Assembly (NCBI GenBank): GCA_964567435.1
Contig: CAZMMQ010000005.1
Span: 1-64,000, forward strand
Direction: 5' to 3'
Source of the DNA: RFSX01 sp964567435
GTDB lineage: Bacteria > Bacteroidota > Bacteroidia > Chitinophagales > Saprospiraceae
DNA: 64,000 nucleotides
How positions within the stretch are numbered: position 1 is the first letter of the stretch; each line of letters starts with the position of its first letter. This document shows positions 25,444-35,338 of this stretch, piece after piece. Under the pieces are notes generated by a model. It was given only the letters and a program-made list of their open reading frames with translations. It searched no databases and had not been told where the DNA came from. The position numbers were made by a program, and so were the translations under genes.

Positions 25444-26361
25444 ATGAGCTATCCACAATTCGAGGGTACTGGTGTCGCACTTATCACTCCATTTAACGAT
25501 GATTTGAGCATAGACTTTGATGGCTACAGTCGCATATTGGAACACGTTATCAATGAGAATATAGATTTTCTTGTCCCTTTGGGGTCTACAGGAGAAACGG
25601 CCACTCTCAATGAAGATGAAGCCAGACATGTGCTTGATTTCGTCATTGATGTCAATGCAGGGCGCAAACCTATACTTGCAGGAAACTTTGGTGGCAACAA
25701 TACCAAAGAACTGGTCAAAAAAATCAAAGACTATAACTTTGATGGAATAGATGGCATATTATCATCCAGCCCTTCTTATGTCAAGCCTAACCAAGCAGGT
25801 ATATATAGTCACTACATGGCATTAGCAGAGGTCTCTCCAGTACCTATCATGTTATATAATGTACCAGGAAGGACTCGTTCTAATATGGAGTGGGATACGG
25901 TCATCAAATTGGCCAATAGTTCTAAGAAATTTATAGGCATTAAAGAAGCCTCGGGTGATTTAATCCAAGCAACAAGAATTATCAAAAACAGACCAGAGGG
26001 ATTCCTTGTCACCTCAGGGGATGATGAAGTAGCACTACCAATGATAGCTGCAGGTGGCGAAGGGGTTATCTCTGTTATTGCCAATGCTTACCCTGGTTAC
26101 TTTTCAGAAATGACCAGATACATCAGATCTGGAAGATTGTCAGAAGCTAGGACCTACAACTTTGAAACTTACGATTTGCATAAGTGGCTATATATAGAAG
26201 GTAATCCAGTTGGTATAAAGTCTGCCATGCAGATTCTTGGTTTTTGCGAAAATCATGTAAGGCTACCACTACACAAGATGTCTGACGCCAACTACAATTC
26301 ACTGAAGTCATGTATTGAGGCTATTAAATCCTTTGACATGAGCCTTCATTTGGTCAGTTAG
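25444..26361 (+). CDS. dapA: 4-hydroxy-tetrahydrodipicolinate synthase
   Basis: A 305-residue class I aldolase of the DapA family. GSTGET (47-52) binds the pyruvate carboxylate, Y138 lies in LYNVPGRT, and the Schiff-base lysine K167 lies in IGIKEASGD. It condenses pyruvate with aspartate semialdehyde in the cytoplasm, the committed step to diaminopimelate and lysine. Length and motifs are normal. It lies directly downstream of accA. A short hairpin after the gene (26398-26418) has no T run. Confidence 0.95.
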   Translation: MSYPQFEGTGVALITPFNDDLSIDFDGYSRILEHVINENIDFLVPLGSTGETATLNEDEARHVLDFVIDVNAGRKPILAGNFGGNNTKELVKKIKDYNFDGIDGILSSSPSYVKPNQAGIYSHYMALAEVSPVPIMLYNVPGRTRSNMEWDTVIKLANSSKKFIGIKEASGDLIQATRIIKNRPEGFLVTSGDDEVALPMIAAGGEGVISVIANAYPGYFSEMTRYIRSGRLSEARTYNFETYDLHKWLYIEGNPVGIKSAMQILGFCENHVRLPLHKMSDANYNSLKSCIEAIKSFDMSLHLVS

Positions 26362-26493
26362 GATACGAGTAGAGACTAAGCGCTAATTATGTCAGCCAAG
26401 ACAAATACCTTTTGTCTTAGAAGATGGCCTGTTTAAGTACTTTGTGACGATATAAATATCATTTTTTACTTTAGACTAATTAGATTTTTCGTT

Positions 26494-27611
26494 TTGATAA
26501 GAATTGTATGCACAATATTCTTATTATTTATCATCTCCGATGTTCGGGGACATATTCCTCCTGCCTTATCTAACCCTTGTGATCTTATGGTCAGTGTTCC
26601 GATGGATCAGCATTTGTGCGACAATGATGACTTTGACATCTGCGGAACTATATTTTACACTACCCTGACTTGGAAGTAGAATGGTTGCTTAATGGAAGCT
26701 CCACGAATCTAGACTTGTGTGACCAAGTTGACCTATCTGAGCCTACGACCTTCACATTAATGGTCACTGCAACCAATGATTTGAACCTAAATATCAATGG
26801 AGATTTTGCGAATGGTGATGATGGAAGTTTTACTTCTGATTACTTTCTGGGACAAGGGAGTTGCAATCATGCAGCTGGATTTTTAGGATGTGAAGGTGCT
26901 TATGATGTATTAGATGACCCTAAGTCATAATATCTTTGCGGCTTGTGATGACTTTTCAGGGATGGAATTATGATGGTGGTTAACGGAGCAAGAAATATGG
27001 TGTCAGGAAGTTTACAGATGCCAATGGATGCCAGTTGGATACAAGTTTTGTCTTAGAAGCAATTGAGGAGTTCAATATAGTTACCAATCCTGACCTCAAT
27101 ATAGCACTAGGTACAGAGGCCCAGCTATCCGTCGAATCCACATTTCCTTTGGAAGACCTTGTTCTAACATGGGCTCCAGCCACAGGTTTATCTTGCACAG
27201 ATTGTCCTAATCCTGTATTCTCTGGGGTTGAATCTAAGACCTATACAGTGACCGCTACAAATTCATTTGGCTGCTTTGCAATGGCTGAAGCACGTATCAT
27301 CATAGAGCAAGATGTCAACTTATATATACCCAATGTCATTGATATATCTGGCGTTAGCTCAGAAAGCAGATTTACTGTCTTTACCAGGTGAAGATGACAT
27401 CAGCCAAGTCCAAAATCTGAGAATTTTTGGAAGATGGGGTAACTTGGTTTTTGTCAATGAGAATTTTCAACCAAATGATTTAAATCAGGGATGGGATGGA
27501 AAAATTAATAATCAAGAAGTAGCGCCTGGTGTATTTGTCTATGTGACTGTCATAGAATATATAGATGGCACTTCAGAAATTTTTGAAGGAGATATCACTG
27601 TGATTAAGTAA
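26494..27611 (+). pseudogene. Broken CHU_C (gliding-motility C-terminal) surface protein gene
   Basis: Four pieces in shifting frames together resemble one short secreted protein. They are 26494-26679 (leader MIRIVCTIFLLFIISDVRG, TTG start), 26670-26930, 27035-27391 and 27312-27611. The last piece is a clear CHU_C domain (NLRIFGRWGNLVF, then GWDGKINNQEVAPGVFVYV and FEGDITVIK), the sorting domain used by T9SS type B substrates. A middle piece contains LTWAPATGLSCTDCPNPVFS, typical of repeats in these proteins. At least three frameshifts and internal stops break it, so no full product is made. It is a dead gene between dapA and the YdjM-like gene. Confidence 0.8.
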
Positions 27612-27615
27612 GTGA

Positions 27616-28824
27616 TCACCTTCCTCCTATTCTTTCAAATAAAAGCCCAAACATATCGTCTACATCTTCTTCGTCAGGACCCCCTAAGGATCTTAGCATC
27701 TCATATCTACCATCTTTCTGAGCCTCTACCACAAATCTGAAAATAAAATCATTCTCTTCACCAGTCCCCATAAAGGTGCCATAACGCATGTCATTAATCT
27801 GGAGATATCCGTCTTGCCGTCGTATTACACTATAGTAATTATTACTAAACCATCTTAGAGTATTGATAGTCTCATCATCTTCTGAATTTGTCAATAAGTC
27901 ATGTTGCTTTTCTATTCTGACAAAATCTATAGGTGAGGTATCAAATACCGAATACTGACCGATGTAGTAGGCATTATCTGACTCAGCAGTCATATTCCAA
28001 AGAAAATTATTGAATATCGTAGGACCTGTTACAAAACGAGAATATGCTATGCCCTGCTCTTTCATTTGTGTCTCAAATACATTACTGACATTATTCTTAT
28101 TCCATAATGTAAATAGAAGATAAGTACAACTCAATACCAGACCTGCTATAGCCCACCCTCTTCTTTTTGCACTCGTTCTATTGTATCTAGAGGCTACTAC
28201 CAGACAAATGATAAATGGAATCGTATAGAAGACCGGATCTGCAACTGAGATAGATGCTATCGCTGCCCGATAATTTGAAAAAGGTAAAAACAACTGTGTC
28301 CCATACATTGTAAATGTATCCAAAATCGCATGTGTAAAAAATGCCAAGAAGAACATCCACTGCCATGATCTAAGAGATGGGTTACCATCTACTACCTCCA
28401 TCGTCTTATCAGATCGTCGACTCAATAATGTGTAGATAACTCCTGCCAAGACTATAGCCAAGGCAGCTACCACATATGGGTGCCAGTCATTTCCGAAGAT
28501 AAAATATATGATACTAATTGGTATGCAACTGATAAACAAGCTTAGAATAGCTCTAAAAAAACTTGTGGCGTATTGTCCCTCATACAATCGATGTATTAGC
28601 CAACCAAATCCCAAGCCGAATAAGACAGCAAACAGTATGCTGTGTGAAATGCCTCTATGAAAGGCCAAGCTTTGAATTTCTGTAAAAAACGGTTTGGTGA
28701 TAATATCTAAGTCTGGAATCGTCCCTCCGACAGCGCCCCAGAACATGGCTTTATTGCCTAACTTTCTTCCAAGAACTATCTCTCCTATTGCTGCTCCTAA
28801 GGTGATTTGCGAAACTGAATCCAT
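27616..28824 (-). CDS. YdjM-like membrane metal-dependent hydrolase
   Basis: A 402-residue protein. The N-terminus MDSVSQITLGAAIGE, then GGTIPDLDII and FHRGISHS, carries the conserved aspartates and histidines of the YdjM/PF04307 family of inner-membrane metal-dependent hydrolases. About seven hydrophobic segments lie up to residue 250. A soluble C-terminal part of 150 residues follows. The family's substrate is not established. Its ATG follows the rnc stop with no gap (TAGATG on the minus strand), so it is probably co-transcribed with rnc. Confidence 0.85.
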   Translation of the reverse strand: MDSVSQITLGAAIGEIVLGRKLGNKAMFWGAVGGTIPDLDIITKPFFTEIQSLAFHRGISHSILFAVLFGLGFGWLIHRLYEGQYATSFFRAILSLFISCIPISIIYFIFGNDWHPYVVAALAIVLAGVIYTLLSRRSDKTMEVVDGNPSLRSWQWMFFLAFFTHAILDTFTMYGTQLFLPFSNYRAAIASISVADPVFYTIPFIICLVVASRYNRTSAKRRGWAIAGLVLSCTYLLFTLWNKNNVSNVFETQMKEQGIAYSRFVTGPTIFNNFLWNMTAESDNAYYIGQYSVFDTSPIDFVRIEKQHDLLTNSEDDETINTLRWFSNNYYSVIRRQDGYLQINDMRYGTFMGTGEENDFIFRFVVEAQKDGRYEMLRSLGGPDEEDVDDMFGLLFERIGGR

Positions 28825-29553
28825 CTAGACTTGCTGGGGATTGATATTTAATATTCTTAGAGCCTGCTTTGATGCCATTTGTTCTGCAGATTTTTTGTTG
28901 TAATCTTCAGCCGTTGCCACATGATTCCCTTCTAGAAATACAGAAATCCTAAATCGATCTCTTTTATCCTGCTTAAACTTACTAACCAGCTTATAGGCCA
29001 CAATTTTACTTTCTTTCTGACCCCATTCAAGAAGCTGACTTTTGTAGTTGTCGTCACTGGATTCCAACTCATGTATATCGAGATACTTCATCAAGATTTT
29101 TGATATGACATAGTTGCGTGTCTTTTCATATCCATATTCGATATATAGAGCCCCTACCATAGCTTCGAAGGCATTTCCCAACATAGAATAACTCATTTTG
29201 CCTTGAGTATACTTGGTCAGAATAATGTCAATACCCATGTTTTCAGCGACCTTATTAAGGGTTTTTCGTTTGACGATTTTGGATCGCATTTTGGTTAGGA
29301 AACCTTCGTTTTTACCTGGATATTTTTTGTATAAATATTCTGCAACTATGGTAGACAATACAGAATCCCCCAGATACTCGAGACGTTCGTTATTATATGA
29401 TTTTATTGTAGTTGACGTATTGTTCATTGACTTATGAAAGAACGCCAATTTGAATAACGTCATATTATCTGGCACAAATCCGAGAACAGATTTAAGCTTT
29501 CTTGCCAGATCCTTTTCAGGTGAAATGTAGTAGTGGTAAAATCTTCTGATCAA
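28825..29553 (-). CDS. rnc: Ribonuclease III
   Basis: A 242-residue endonuclease for double-stranded RNA. The signature NNERLEYLGDSVLSTIVAEY contains the catalytic acidic residues, with a second acidic cluster in NAFEAMVGALYIEYG. The C-terminal double-stranded RNA binding domain spans about 172-240 (KSQLLEWGQKE, then YNKKSAEQMASKQAL). It processes rRNA precursors and other structured RNAs. The start is TTG: a TAA lies three codons upstream in frame and no ATG occurs before conserved sequence. It follows fabF after 48 bases in the same direction, an arrangement (acpP-fabF-rnc) common in Bacteroidota. Confidence 0.95.
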   Translation of the reverse strand: MIRRFYHYYISPEKDLARKLKSVLGFVPDNMTLFKLAFFHKSMNNTSTTIKSYNNERLEYLGDSVLSTIVAEYLYKKYPGKNEGFLTKMRSKIVKRKTLNKVAENMGIDIILTKYTQGKMSYSMLGNAFEAMVGALYIEYGYEKTRNYVISKILMKYLDIHELESSDDNYKSQLLEWGQKESKIVAYKLVSKFKQDKRDRFRISVFLEGNHVATAEDYNKKSAEQMASKQALRILNINPQQV

Positions 29554-29601
29554 AATTATTGGTTATCACATGTCCATACTATCCATAAGCGGATATAGTT
29601 G

Positions 29602-30840
29602 TTAAACTTTCTTGAAAACAACTGATGAATTATGACCTCCAAAACCAAAAGTATTGCTCAACGCGAAATTAACCTCTCTTTCCTGAGCTTTATTAAACGT
29701 AAAATTAATCCTTTCATCGAAAACAGGGTCATGTGTACTATGATTTATGGTAGGTGGTACCTTGTTATGGGTGATAGCTGCAATACAGGCGACAGCTTCT
29801 ATTGCACCTGCAGCCCCTAATAGGTGGCCCGTCATTGACTTCGTTGAACTTATATTCAATTTAAAAGTATGTTCCCCAAAGACTTTCATAATAGCTTTCG
29901 TCTCAGCCACATCGCCTAAGGGTGTAGAAGTGCCATGTACATTGATGTAATCAATATCTGACGGTTCAATGCCCGCATCATCTAGAGCCCCTTGCATTAC
30001 TTCCATAGCACCTAGACCCTCCGGATGAGGCGCAGTAAGGTGGTAGGCATCAGCTGTAGAAGCAGAACCTACTATTTCAGCATAAATTTTTGCACCTCTA
30101 GCCTTTGCATACTCGTATTCTTCTAATATCAGTGCGGCTCCGCCTTCTCCTAACACAAATCCATCTCTGTTTTTATCAAATGGCCTTGATGCAATCAAAG
30201 GGTTATCATTTCGTGTAGACAAGGCTTTCATAGCCGCAAATCCTCCAATACTTGCTTTAGTTACAGAGGCTTCGCTACCTCCTGTTATCATGATATCCGA
30301 TTTGCCAAGTCTAATCTGATCGAAAGCATTAGAGATGGATTGCGTAGATGATGCACAGGCTGATACTGTACAGTAATTAGGGCCTCTAAAGCCGTATTTC
30401 ATAGAGATATGGCCAGCTGCTATATCCAATATCAATTTTGGAATCATAAATGGACTGTAGCGGGGTTTGCCTGCCATCGTGGATTCTTCTATTTCTTTTT
30501 CTATCGTTTCAAAGCCTCCAATTCCACTTGCCCAGATTACTCCTGCCCTCCTCATGTCTACTTTCTCCAAATCAAGACCTGCATCCTCCATGGCCTCAGT
30601 CGCTACGACCATCGCATACTGGCTGAAGGAATCCAGTCGTTTTATCATTTTTCGGTCAAAATGTTCCTTAGGGTCGAAGTCTTTGACTTCTGCCGCAATT
30701 TTTGTCCTGAAGAGTTCTGTATCGAATCTGGTAATGGGGCCTGCACCACTAGTGCCGGCAAACAAATTTTCTACGTAGGATGGATAATCCTTACCAATTG
30801 GGGTTAGAGCACCTATGCCTGTAACAACGACCCTTTTCAT
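29602..30840 (-). CDS. fabF: Beta-ketoacyl-ACP synthase II
   Basis: A 412-residue thiolase-fold enzyme with the full catalytic triad: C162 (VSACASSTQ), H302 (NVHGTSTPLGD) and H339 (STKSMTGHLLGAAG). The C-terminal GFGGHNSSVVF is also present. It elongates acyl-ACP with malonyl-ACP in the cytoplasm. Length is normal. It lies downstream of acpP, separated by a strong hairpin terminator, so fabF is likely expressed at a lower level by read-through. Confidence 0.96.
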   Translation of the reverse strand: MKRVVVTGIGALTPIGKDYPSYVENLFAGTSGAGPITRFDTELFRTKIAAEVKDFDPKEHFDRKMIKRLDSFSQYAMVVATEAMEDAGLDLEKVDMRRAGVIWASGIGGFETIEKEIEESTMAGKPRYSPFMIPKLILDIAAGHISMKYGFRGPNYCTVSACASSTQSISNAFDQIRLGKSDIMITGGSEASVTKASIGGFAAMKALSTRNDNPLIASRPFDKNRDGFVLGEGGAALILEEYEYAKARGAKIYAEIVGSASTADAYHLTAPHPEGLGAMEVMQGALDDAGIEPSDIDYINVHGTSTPLGDVAETKAIMKVFGEHTFKLNISSTKSMTGHLLGAAGAIEAVACIAAITHNKVPPTINHSTHDPVFDERINFTFNKAQEREVNFALSNTFGFGGHNSSVVFKKV

Positions 30841-30883
30841 ATAGTAGCAATGATCAGATATTGACTAAATAAGTTTGGCGAAG

Positions 30884-30917
30884 ATAAAAAAAGTCCACTA
30901 GTGGATACCAGTGGACT
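30884..30917 (-). terminator. Terminator between acpP and fabF
   Basis: On the minus strand AGTCCACT (30917-30910) pairs perfectly with AGTGGACT (30899-30892) around a ten-base loop, followed by a run of T. It would end most acpP transcripts and let a fraction continue into fabF and rnc. Confidence 0.8.
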
Positions 30918-30945
30918 CCAAGTTGTTATCTTATGAGCTTAATTA

Positions 30946-31182
30946 TTAGCTCTTTGCATTTTCTAGATAAGAGATTGCATCACCTACTGTACCGATTTTC
31001 TCAGCTTCTTCATCTGGGATAGCTAAATCAAATTCTTTTTCAAATTCCATAATTAGCTCCACAGTATCTAATGAATCTGCTCCTAAATCATTGGTGAAAC
31101 TCGCCGTATTATTGATTTCTGACTCGTCTACACCGAGTTTGTCTACAATAATCTGCTTTACTTTGTCTGCAATGTTTGACAT
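30946..31182 (-). CDS. acpP: Acyl carrier protein
   Basis: A 78-residue acidic protein with the phosphopantetheine attachment serine S37 in LGADSLDTVELIMEFE. It carries growing acyl chains in fatty acid synthesis and supplies lipid A synthesis. Full length. It is first in the acpP-fabF-rnc group, with its own promoter at 31213-31239 and a terminator right after the gene that would allow much higher expression than its neighbours. Confidence 0.97.
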   Translation of the reverse strand: MSNIADKVKQIIVDKLGVDESEINNTASFTNDLGADSLDTVELIMEFEKEFDLAIPDEEAEKIGTVGDAISYLENAKS

Positions 31183-31212
31183 AAATAGATGCTTTTATAA
31201 AAAAATAAGGCG

Positions 31213-31239
31213 CAAATAAAACGATTTGATTTCTTCAAA
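31213..31239 (-). promoter_or_regulatory. Promoter of acpP
   Basis: On the minus strand TTTG (31239-31236) and, after 15 bases, TTTATTTG (31220-31213) fit the -33 and -7 elements, with one mismatch in the TA of the -7 box. The acpP start lies about 30 bases downstream. Confidence 0.45.
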
Positions 31240-31401
31240 CCAACCTAATTCGCAATTAAAAAAACTTATAGAAGGCTATCCTTATAGCCAAATGGGCTAA
31301 TTTCCAGATGTTCTTGATTAAAAATAGCCAATACTTCCTATAATCCATACATCTTAAGTCCAGTTTTATCTGGAAAGTTCCAGAGGGTAATTCTATTGGA
31401 C

Positions 31402-31409
31402 TATCTTTG
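31402..31409 (+). promoter_or_regulatory. -7 box of pyk
   Basis: TATCTTTG matches TAnnTTTG exactly, 38 bases before the GTG start of pyk. No clear -33 TTG is seen at the expected distance. Confidence 0.45.
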
Positions 31410-31446
31410 CTCACTTGTTGAGTCAAAACCTTCTTAAAAGCATCAA

Positions 31447-32889
31447 GTGGCAAAGATTAAAATAATAGATAGACAGAAGACCAAAATAGTAGCCACTATA
31501 GGTCCTGCTAGTAATTCTAAAAAGAACCTCCTGGATTTAATAAAAGCGGGGGCAGATGTATTTAGACTGAATTTCTCTCATGGCACCCATGAGGACCACC
31601 TAGCTGTCATCAATCACCTCACAGAGATAATAGAAGAATATAATGTTCCTATCGGTATTCTAGCAGATCTCCAAGGTCCTAAAATAAGGGTAGGAGAGAT
31701 AGAAAATGGAAAAATCGACCTATCTACTGGGGATGTCTTGACTTTTGTATCTACACCATGTGTCGGTACTAAAGAGAGTATTTATATGAGTTACACGTCC
31801 TTTGCCAGTGATGTAAATGTCGGTGAGAGAGTACTCTTAGATGATGGAAAGTTGGTATTAGAAGTCACTGAAACCAATAATACAGACAAGGTAAAGCTCA
31901 AAGTACTACACGGTAATAATATTCAATCTAATAAGGGTGTCAATTTACCTGATACTAAAATTTCACAGCCTTCGCTAACGCCAAAAGATCAAAAGGATCT
32001 AGCCTTTATACTTACTCAACCTGTAAATTGGATAGCCCTAAGCTTTGTTAGAAAAGCCAAAGACATTACAGAGCTTAAGAATATCATTAAAAAGAGTAAT
32101 CACTATGCCAAGGTGATAGCCAAGATAGAAAAGCCTGAAGCTGTAAAAAACATTAAGTCGATTATCAAAGCTACTGATGCTATTATGGTAGCCCGTGGTG
32201 ACCTAGGAGTAGAAGTGGCAATGGAAAAATTACCATCTATTCAAAAAGATATCATCAGAAGATGCATACAGAGGGCTAAGCCAGTGATAGTAGCCACCCA
32301 AATGATGGAGAGTATGATAGAGAACCCCTCTCCCACCCGAGCAGAAATAACTGATGTCGCTAATGCAGTTCTTGACGGAGCGGATGCTGTTATGCTAAGT
32401 GGCGAAACCTCTGTAGGCAAGCATCCACCCTTGGTTGTAGAGTCAATGAATAAGATTATAGCCCAAGCAGAAAAGAATTATGAGCTACTCAATAAAAGAC
32501 CTAAACCAAACAAAGAATCCAAGTCTTACCACTCAGATATAATGTGTATCACCGCATCAAAACTAGCGGAGGATATAAAAGCCAAGGCACTTATCGGACT
32601 CACTGTCTCTGGATATACAGCCTTCAGAGTATCCAGTTATAGACCAAAGACTAACATTTATATCTTCTCTTCAGTAAGACCTATGCTCGGCACTATGAAC
32701 CTCATTTGGGGTATCAAAGCTTTTTATTATGATGGATTTACCTCTACTGACCAGACCATAGAGGACCTTATAGATATTCTAAAGGAGAAAAAACTGTTAA
32801 AACAAGCAGATGTTGTCGTTAATACGGCATCAATGCCGTTACATAAGCGTTTTATGACCAATACAGTCAAAATCACCGTCGTAGAATAG
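31447..32889 (+). CDS. pyk: Pyruvate kinase
   Basis: A 480-residue enzyme with the canonical order: KIVATIGPASNSKKNL at the N-terminus, the B domain at about 75-170, IMVARGDLGVEV, and ATQMMESMIENPSPTRAE with the following DVANAVLDGADAVMLSGET, then the C-terminal regulatory domain. It converts phosphoenolpyruvate and ADP to pyruvate and ATP. The start is GTG: an in-frame TAA lies at 31435-31437 and there is no ATG between it and the conserved N-terminus. Confidence 0.96.
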   Translation: MAKIKIIDRQKTKIVATIGPASNSKKNLLDLIKAGADVFRLNFSHGTHEDHLAVINHLTEIIEEYNVPIGILADLQGPKIRVGEIENGKIDLSTGDVLTFVSTPCVGTKESIYMSYTSFASDVNVGERVLLDDGKLVLEVTETNNTDKVKLKVLHGNNIQSNKGVNLPDTKISQPSLTPKDQKDLAFILTQPVNWIALSFVRKAKDITELKNIIKKSNHYAKVIAKIEKPEAVKNIKSIIKATDAIMVARGDLGVEVAMEKLPSIQKDIIRRCIQRAKPVIVATQMMESMIENPSPTRAEITDVANAVLDGADAVMLSGETSVGKHPPLVVESMNKIIAQAEKNYELLNKRPKPNKESKSYHSDIMCITASKLAEDIKAKALIGLTVSGYTAFRVSSYRPKTNIYIFSSVRPMLGTMNLIWGIKAFYYDGFTSTDQTIEDLIDILKEKKLLKQADVVVNTASMPLHKRFMTNTVKITVVE

Positions 32890-32955
32890 AAAAGCCTAAT
32901 TTTGTCAATGCTTTTTGTGCTATAGCACGGCTATTTTAAATTTTTAAGTAATAGA

Positions 32956-34440
32956 ATGAAACTGAAAGTCACTGGTTTCTCTTCCAAGAGCATCCTGATA
33001 GCAGGTATTTTATGTACAGCCTTCTCACAACTTTTTGCCCAACCAGGGATATATAATGAATCTGACATAGAGTATCAGACTCTATTTTTTGAGGCTCAGC
33101 ATGCCAAGTATAGTGGAGATACAGGTAAGCAAACGGAGCTATTACAAGAGATCATTAAGAGAGATAAGAAAAGTCATGCTGCTTATTTCGAACTGGCCAG
33201 AATATATCTCCAAACAGGAAATCTCGAACTGGCTCAAAAGAATGGAGAAAAGGCACATACTATACAGCCAAATAATGAGTATTATCTCCTGACCTTATCC
33301 GAAATATTGGAGCAGAGTAATCAACATAGCAAAGCGATTCAAGCCTATGATAAACTCCAACAACTCAATCCTCAGAATCCAACCATATATCACAAATTAG
33401 CCCAGTTGCATTTACACGAAAAGATGCCTGATAAGGCCGTTCAATATCTTGATTTGCTTCAAAAAAATCAGGGTATCAATGAGGAAACCTCTAGAAGGAT
33501 ATTTGACATTTATAAAAATACGGGCAACAAGAAAAAAGCAATCCAAACCCTCGAAGACCTGATAGCAGTGAATCCTGATAACACCAGGTTAAGACATAAC
33601 TTGGCCAGCTATCATTTGGAGACAGGAAATGAAAAAGGGGCGAAGCAAGTATACCAACAGATTCTAGCTATAGATCCAAATGATCCAAAAGCAACGATTT
33701 CAGCCCTAAAGGATAATGAGAAAAACCAAAGTGGTGGAGACAATCAATTACTGGCTTTGGAACCCATGATTGAAAATATGAATTTACCCCTGGATGATAA
33801 GCTCAAAGAACTTATTCCCTATCTGTCCACATTGAGAAAAGGTGATGCAGCTATTACAACACTGGCTTCTCTAAGCCAAAAATTAGTTGCCCTCTATCCA
33901 GAGGAAGCTAAGGTCTATTCTATGAATGGAGATGTCAATTTCTATCAAGGAAATTATAGTGAGTCAGAGAGTAATTATGCAAAAGCCATATCCATTGATG
34001 ACCGTAAATACACACTCTGGTCTCAGTATATGCAAAACCTTTGGGAGTTAGAAAAAATGGCTAAACTCAGAGATATATCTGAAGAAGCAATTGACTTGTA
34101 TCCTAACAAAGTCTCAGCCTTCTTATTCCACGCTGTCTCTCAATCTGACAAAGGGCTTGCCAAAGAAATGGTACAAGAAGCTCGCTTTATAGCTGGCAAG
34201 AATATCACCTTGAAAAATAGCGTGAGCATCGTATCTCATTGGTTAGATATCAGTAATGTCAATAAAGAAAGTCTGGCGAACATTGATCTTAAAATTCTTT
34301 CTGAACCTCTTTACTTTGAATTAGCTGGAGACCTATATGCAAATATAAATGATAATAAAACGGCTGAAAAATTATGGAATAAGGCCATCGATTTGGGGTC
34401 AAGTGAAGAACGTGTTTCGAAGAAAATCAATGGAAATTAA
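32956..34440 (+). CDS. Periplasmic TPR protein
   Basis: A 494-residue protein with a signal peptide (to about residue 29, SQLFAQ) and many tetratricopeptide repeats, for example AAYFELARIYLQTGNLELAQ, PTIYHKLAQLHLHEKMPDKA, TRLRHNLASYHLETGNEKGA and SMNGDVNFYQGNYSESES. TPRs mediate protein contacts. The stop codon shares its last A with the ATG of the DUF4292 lipoprotein gene, and a peptidase-like EnvC homologue follows. The three probably form an envelope-biogenesis operon. The partner is not known. Confidence 0.85.
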   Translation: MKLKVTGFSSKSILIAGILCTAFSQLFAQPGIYNESDIEYQTLFFEAQHAKYSGDTGKQTELLQEIIKRDKKSHAAYFELARIYLQTGNLELAQKNGEKAHTIQPNNEYYLLTLSEILEQSNQHSKAIQAYDKLQQLNPQNPTIYHKLAQLHLHEKMPDKAVQYLDLLQKNQGINEETSRRIFDIYKNTGNKKKAIQTLEDLIAVNPDNTRLRHNLASYHLETGNEKGAKQVYQQILAIDPNDPKATISALKDNEKNQSGGDNQLLALEPMIENMNLPLDDKLKELIPYLSTLRKGDAAITTLASLSQKLVALYPEEAKVYSMNGDVNFYQGNYSESESNYAKAISIDDRKYTLWSQYMQNLWELEKMAKLRDISEEAIDLYPNKVSAFLFHAVSQSDKGLAKEMVQEARFIAGKNITLKNSVSIVSHWLDISNVNKESLANIDLKILSEPLYFELAGDLYANINDNKTAEKLWNKAIDLGSSEERVSKKINGN

Positions 34441-35240
34441 TGTCAAGCTACAGGAAGTGCATATCCTCTAAGTGGCCAATATTAATTGGGATTCTGCTAA
34501 TTGGATTTTCATCCTGTAAATCAAAAAAAAATCTAGAGAAAACAAGTTCAGATTCCCAGCTTACCAAGGAAGAAATAATTGCCAGATTCCTAGCGCCGGC
34601 GGATTACTCCTTTTTTTCAGGAAAAGCTAAACTCAGAATAACTTCTGACTTTGGCACAGATAAAGGCACTTTATATATCAGAAGTATTCCTGATAGTATC
34701 ATATGGATGGCTGTCAAAAGATTGAGTGTGGAAGGTGGAAGAATTCTTATAACTCCTGATAGCATCACATTTATCAATAGATTGGAGAAATCATATAGCC
34801 AAATAGCACTGGATGAATTAGAAAAGAGATATGGTATCACTCCAGAATTCAGCTACATCCAGAATATGATTCTTGGATTTAATCCAAAGGTGTCAAAGGA
34901 TAACATTTCAAAGGTTGAGGAAAAGGAATCTATATACACCTTAAGTACTATGTTGTATAATATCTACCATGAATTTGATCTGGAAAAGAACTCCGGACTA
35001 ACCTTAGGTGGACGATTTAATGAAAGATTCCAGGTAGATGGTAAGTGGGAGTATTCAGCATTCGCTACCCTATCGAATGGCGCTTCATTGCCTTATCATA
35101 GAAATTACTACATCCTCTCAGGAAACAATCCAGACCTCAACGTTAACATTGACTTTTCTGACATTGAACTGAATAACCCCAAAGAAATTCGCTTCAATAT
35201 TCCTGACCACTATCAGCGGGTGGATATAGCTCTCAAATAA
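34440..35240 (+). CDS. DUF4292 lipoprotein
   Basis: A 266-residue protein with a type II signal peptide and lipobox (LIGFSSC, cysteine at about residue 26). The mature part (FFSGKAKLRITSDFGTDKGT, then SIPDSIIWMAVKRLSVEGGR) fits DUF4292, a Bacteroidota family that resembles LolA/LolB-like half-barrels. It starts on the stop codon of the TPR gene (TAATG). A role in handling lipoproteins or lipids at the outer membrane is inferred from the fold. Confidence 0.85.
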   Translation: MSSYRKCISSKWPILIGILLIGFSSCKSKKNLEKTSSDSQLTKEEIIARFLAPADYSFFSGKAKLRITSDFGTDKGTLYIRSIPDSIIWMAVKRLSVEGGRILITPDSITFINRLEKSYSQIALDELEKRYGITPEFSYIQNMILGFNPKVSKDNISKVEEKESIYTLSTMLYNIYHEFDLEKNSGLTLGGRFNERFQVDGKWEYSAFATLSNGASLPYHRNYYILSGNNPDLNVNIDFSDIELNNPKEIRFNIPDHYQRVDIALK

Positions 35241-35338
35241 ACTTTTGGCTAAGTATTATTTGATTTTTTAGTCGTTTCGTTTGGGGTCTAATGGATATAT
35301 GACTTCCTTTACATATTACAGAATACGATAATATCTGA

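Noticed and set aside
26398..26418. Hairpin AAGACAAA/TTTGTCTT after dapA
   Set aside because: Eight-base stem but no T run on either side, so not called a terminator.
30409..30807. 132-codon plus-strand frame
   Set aside because: Antisense to fabF, which has all catalytic residues; the frame is a coding shadow.
32917..32928. Palindrome GTGCTATAGCAC between pyk and the TPR gene
   Set aside because: Perfect but without loop or T run; no repeat elsewhere noticed, so neither terminator nor operator is supported.
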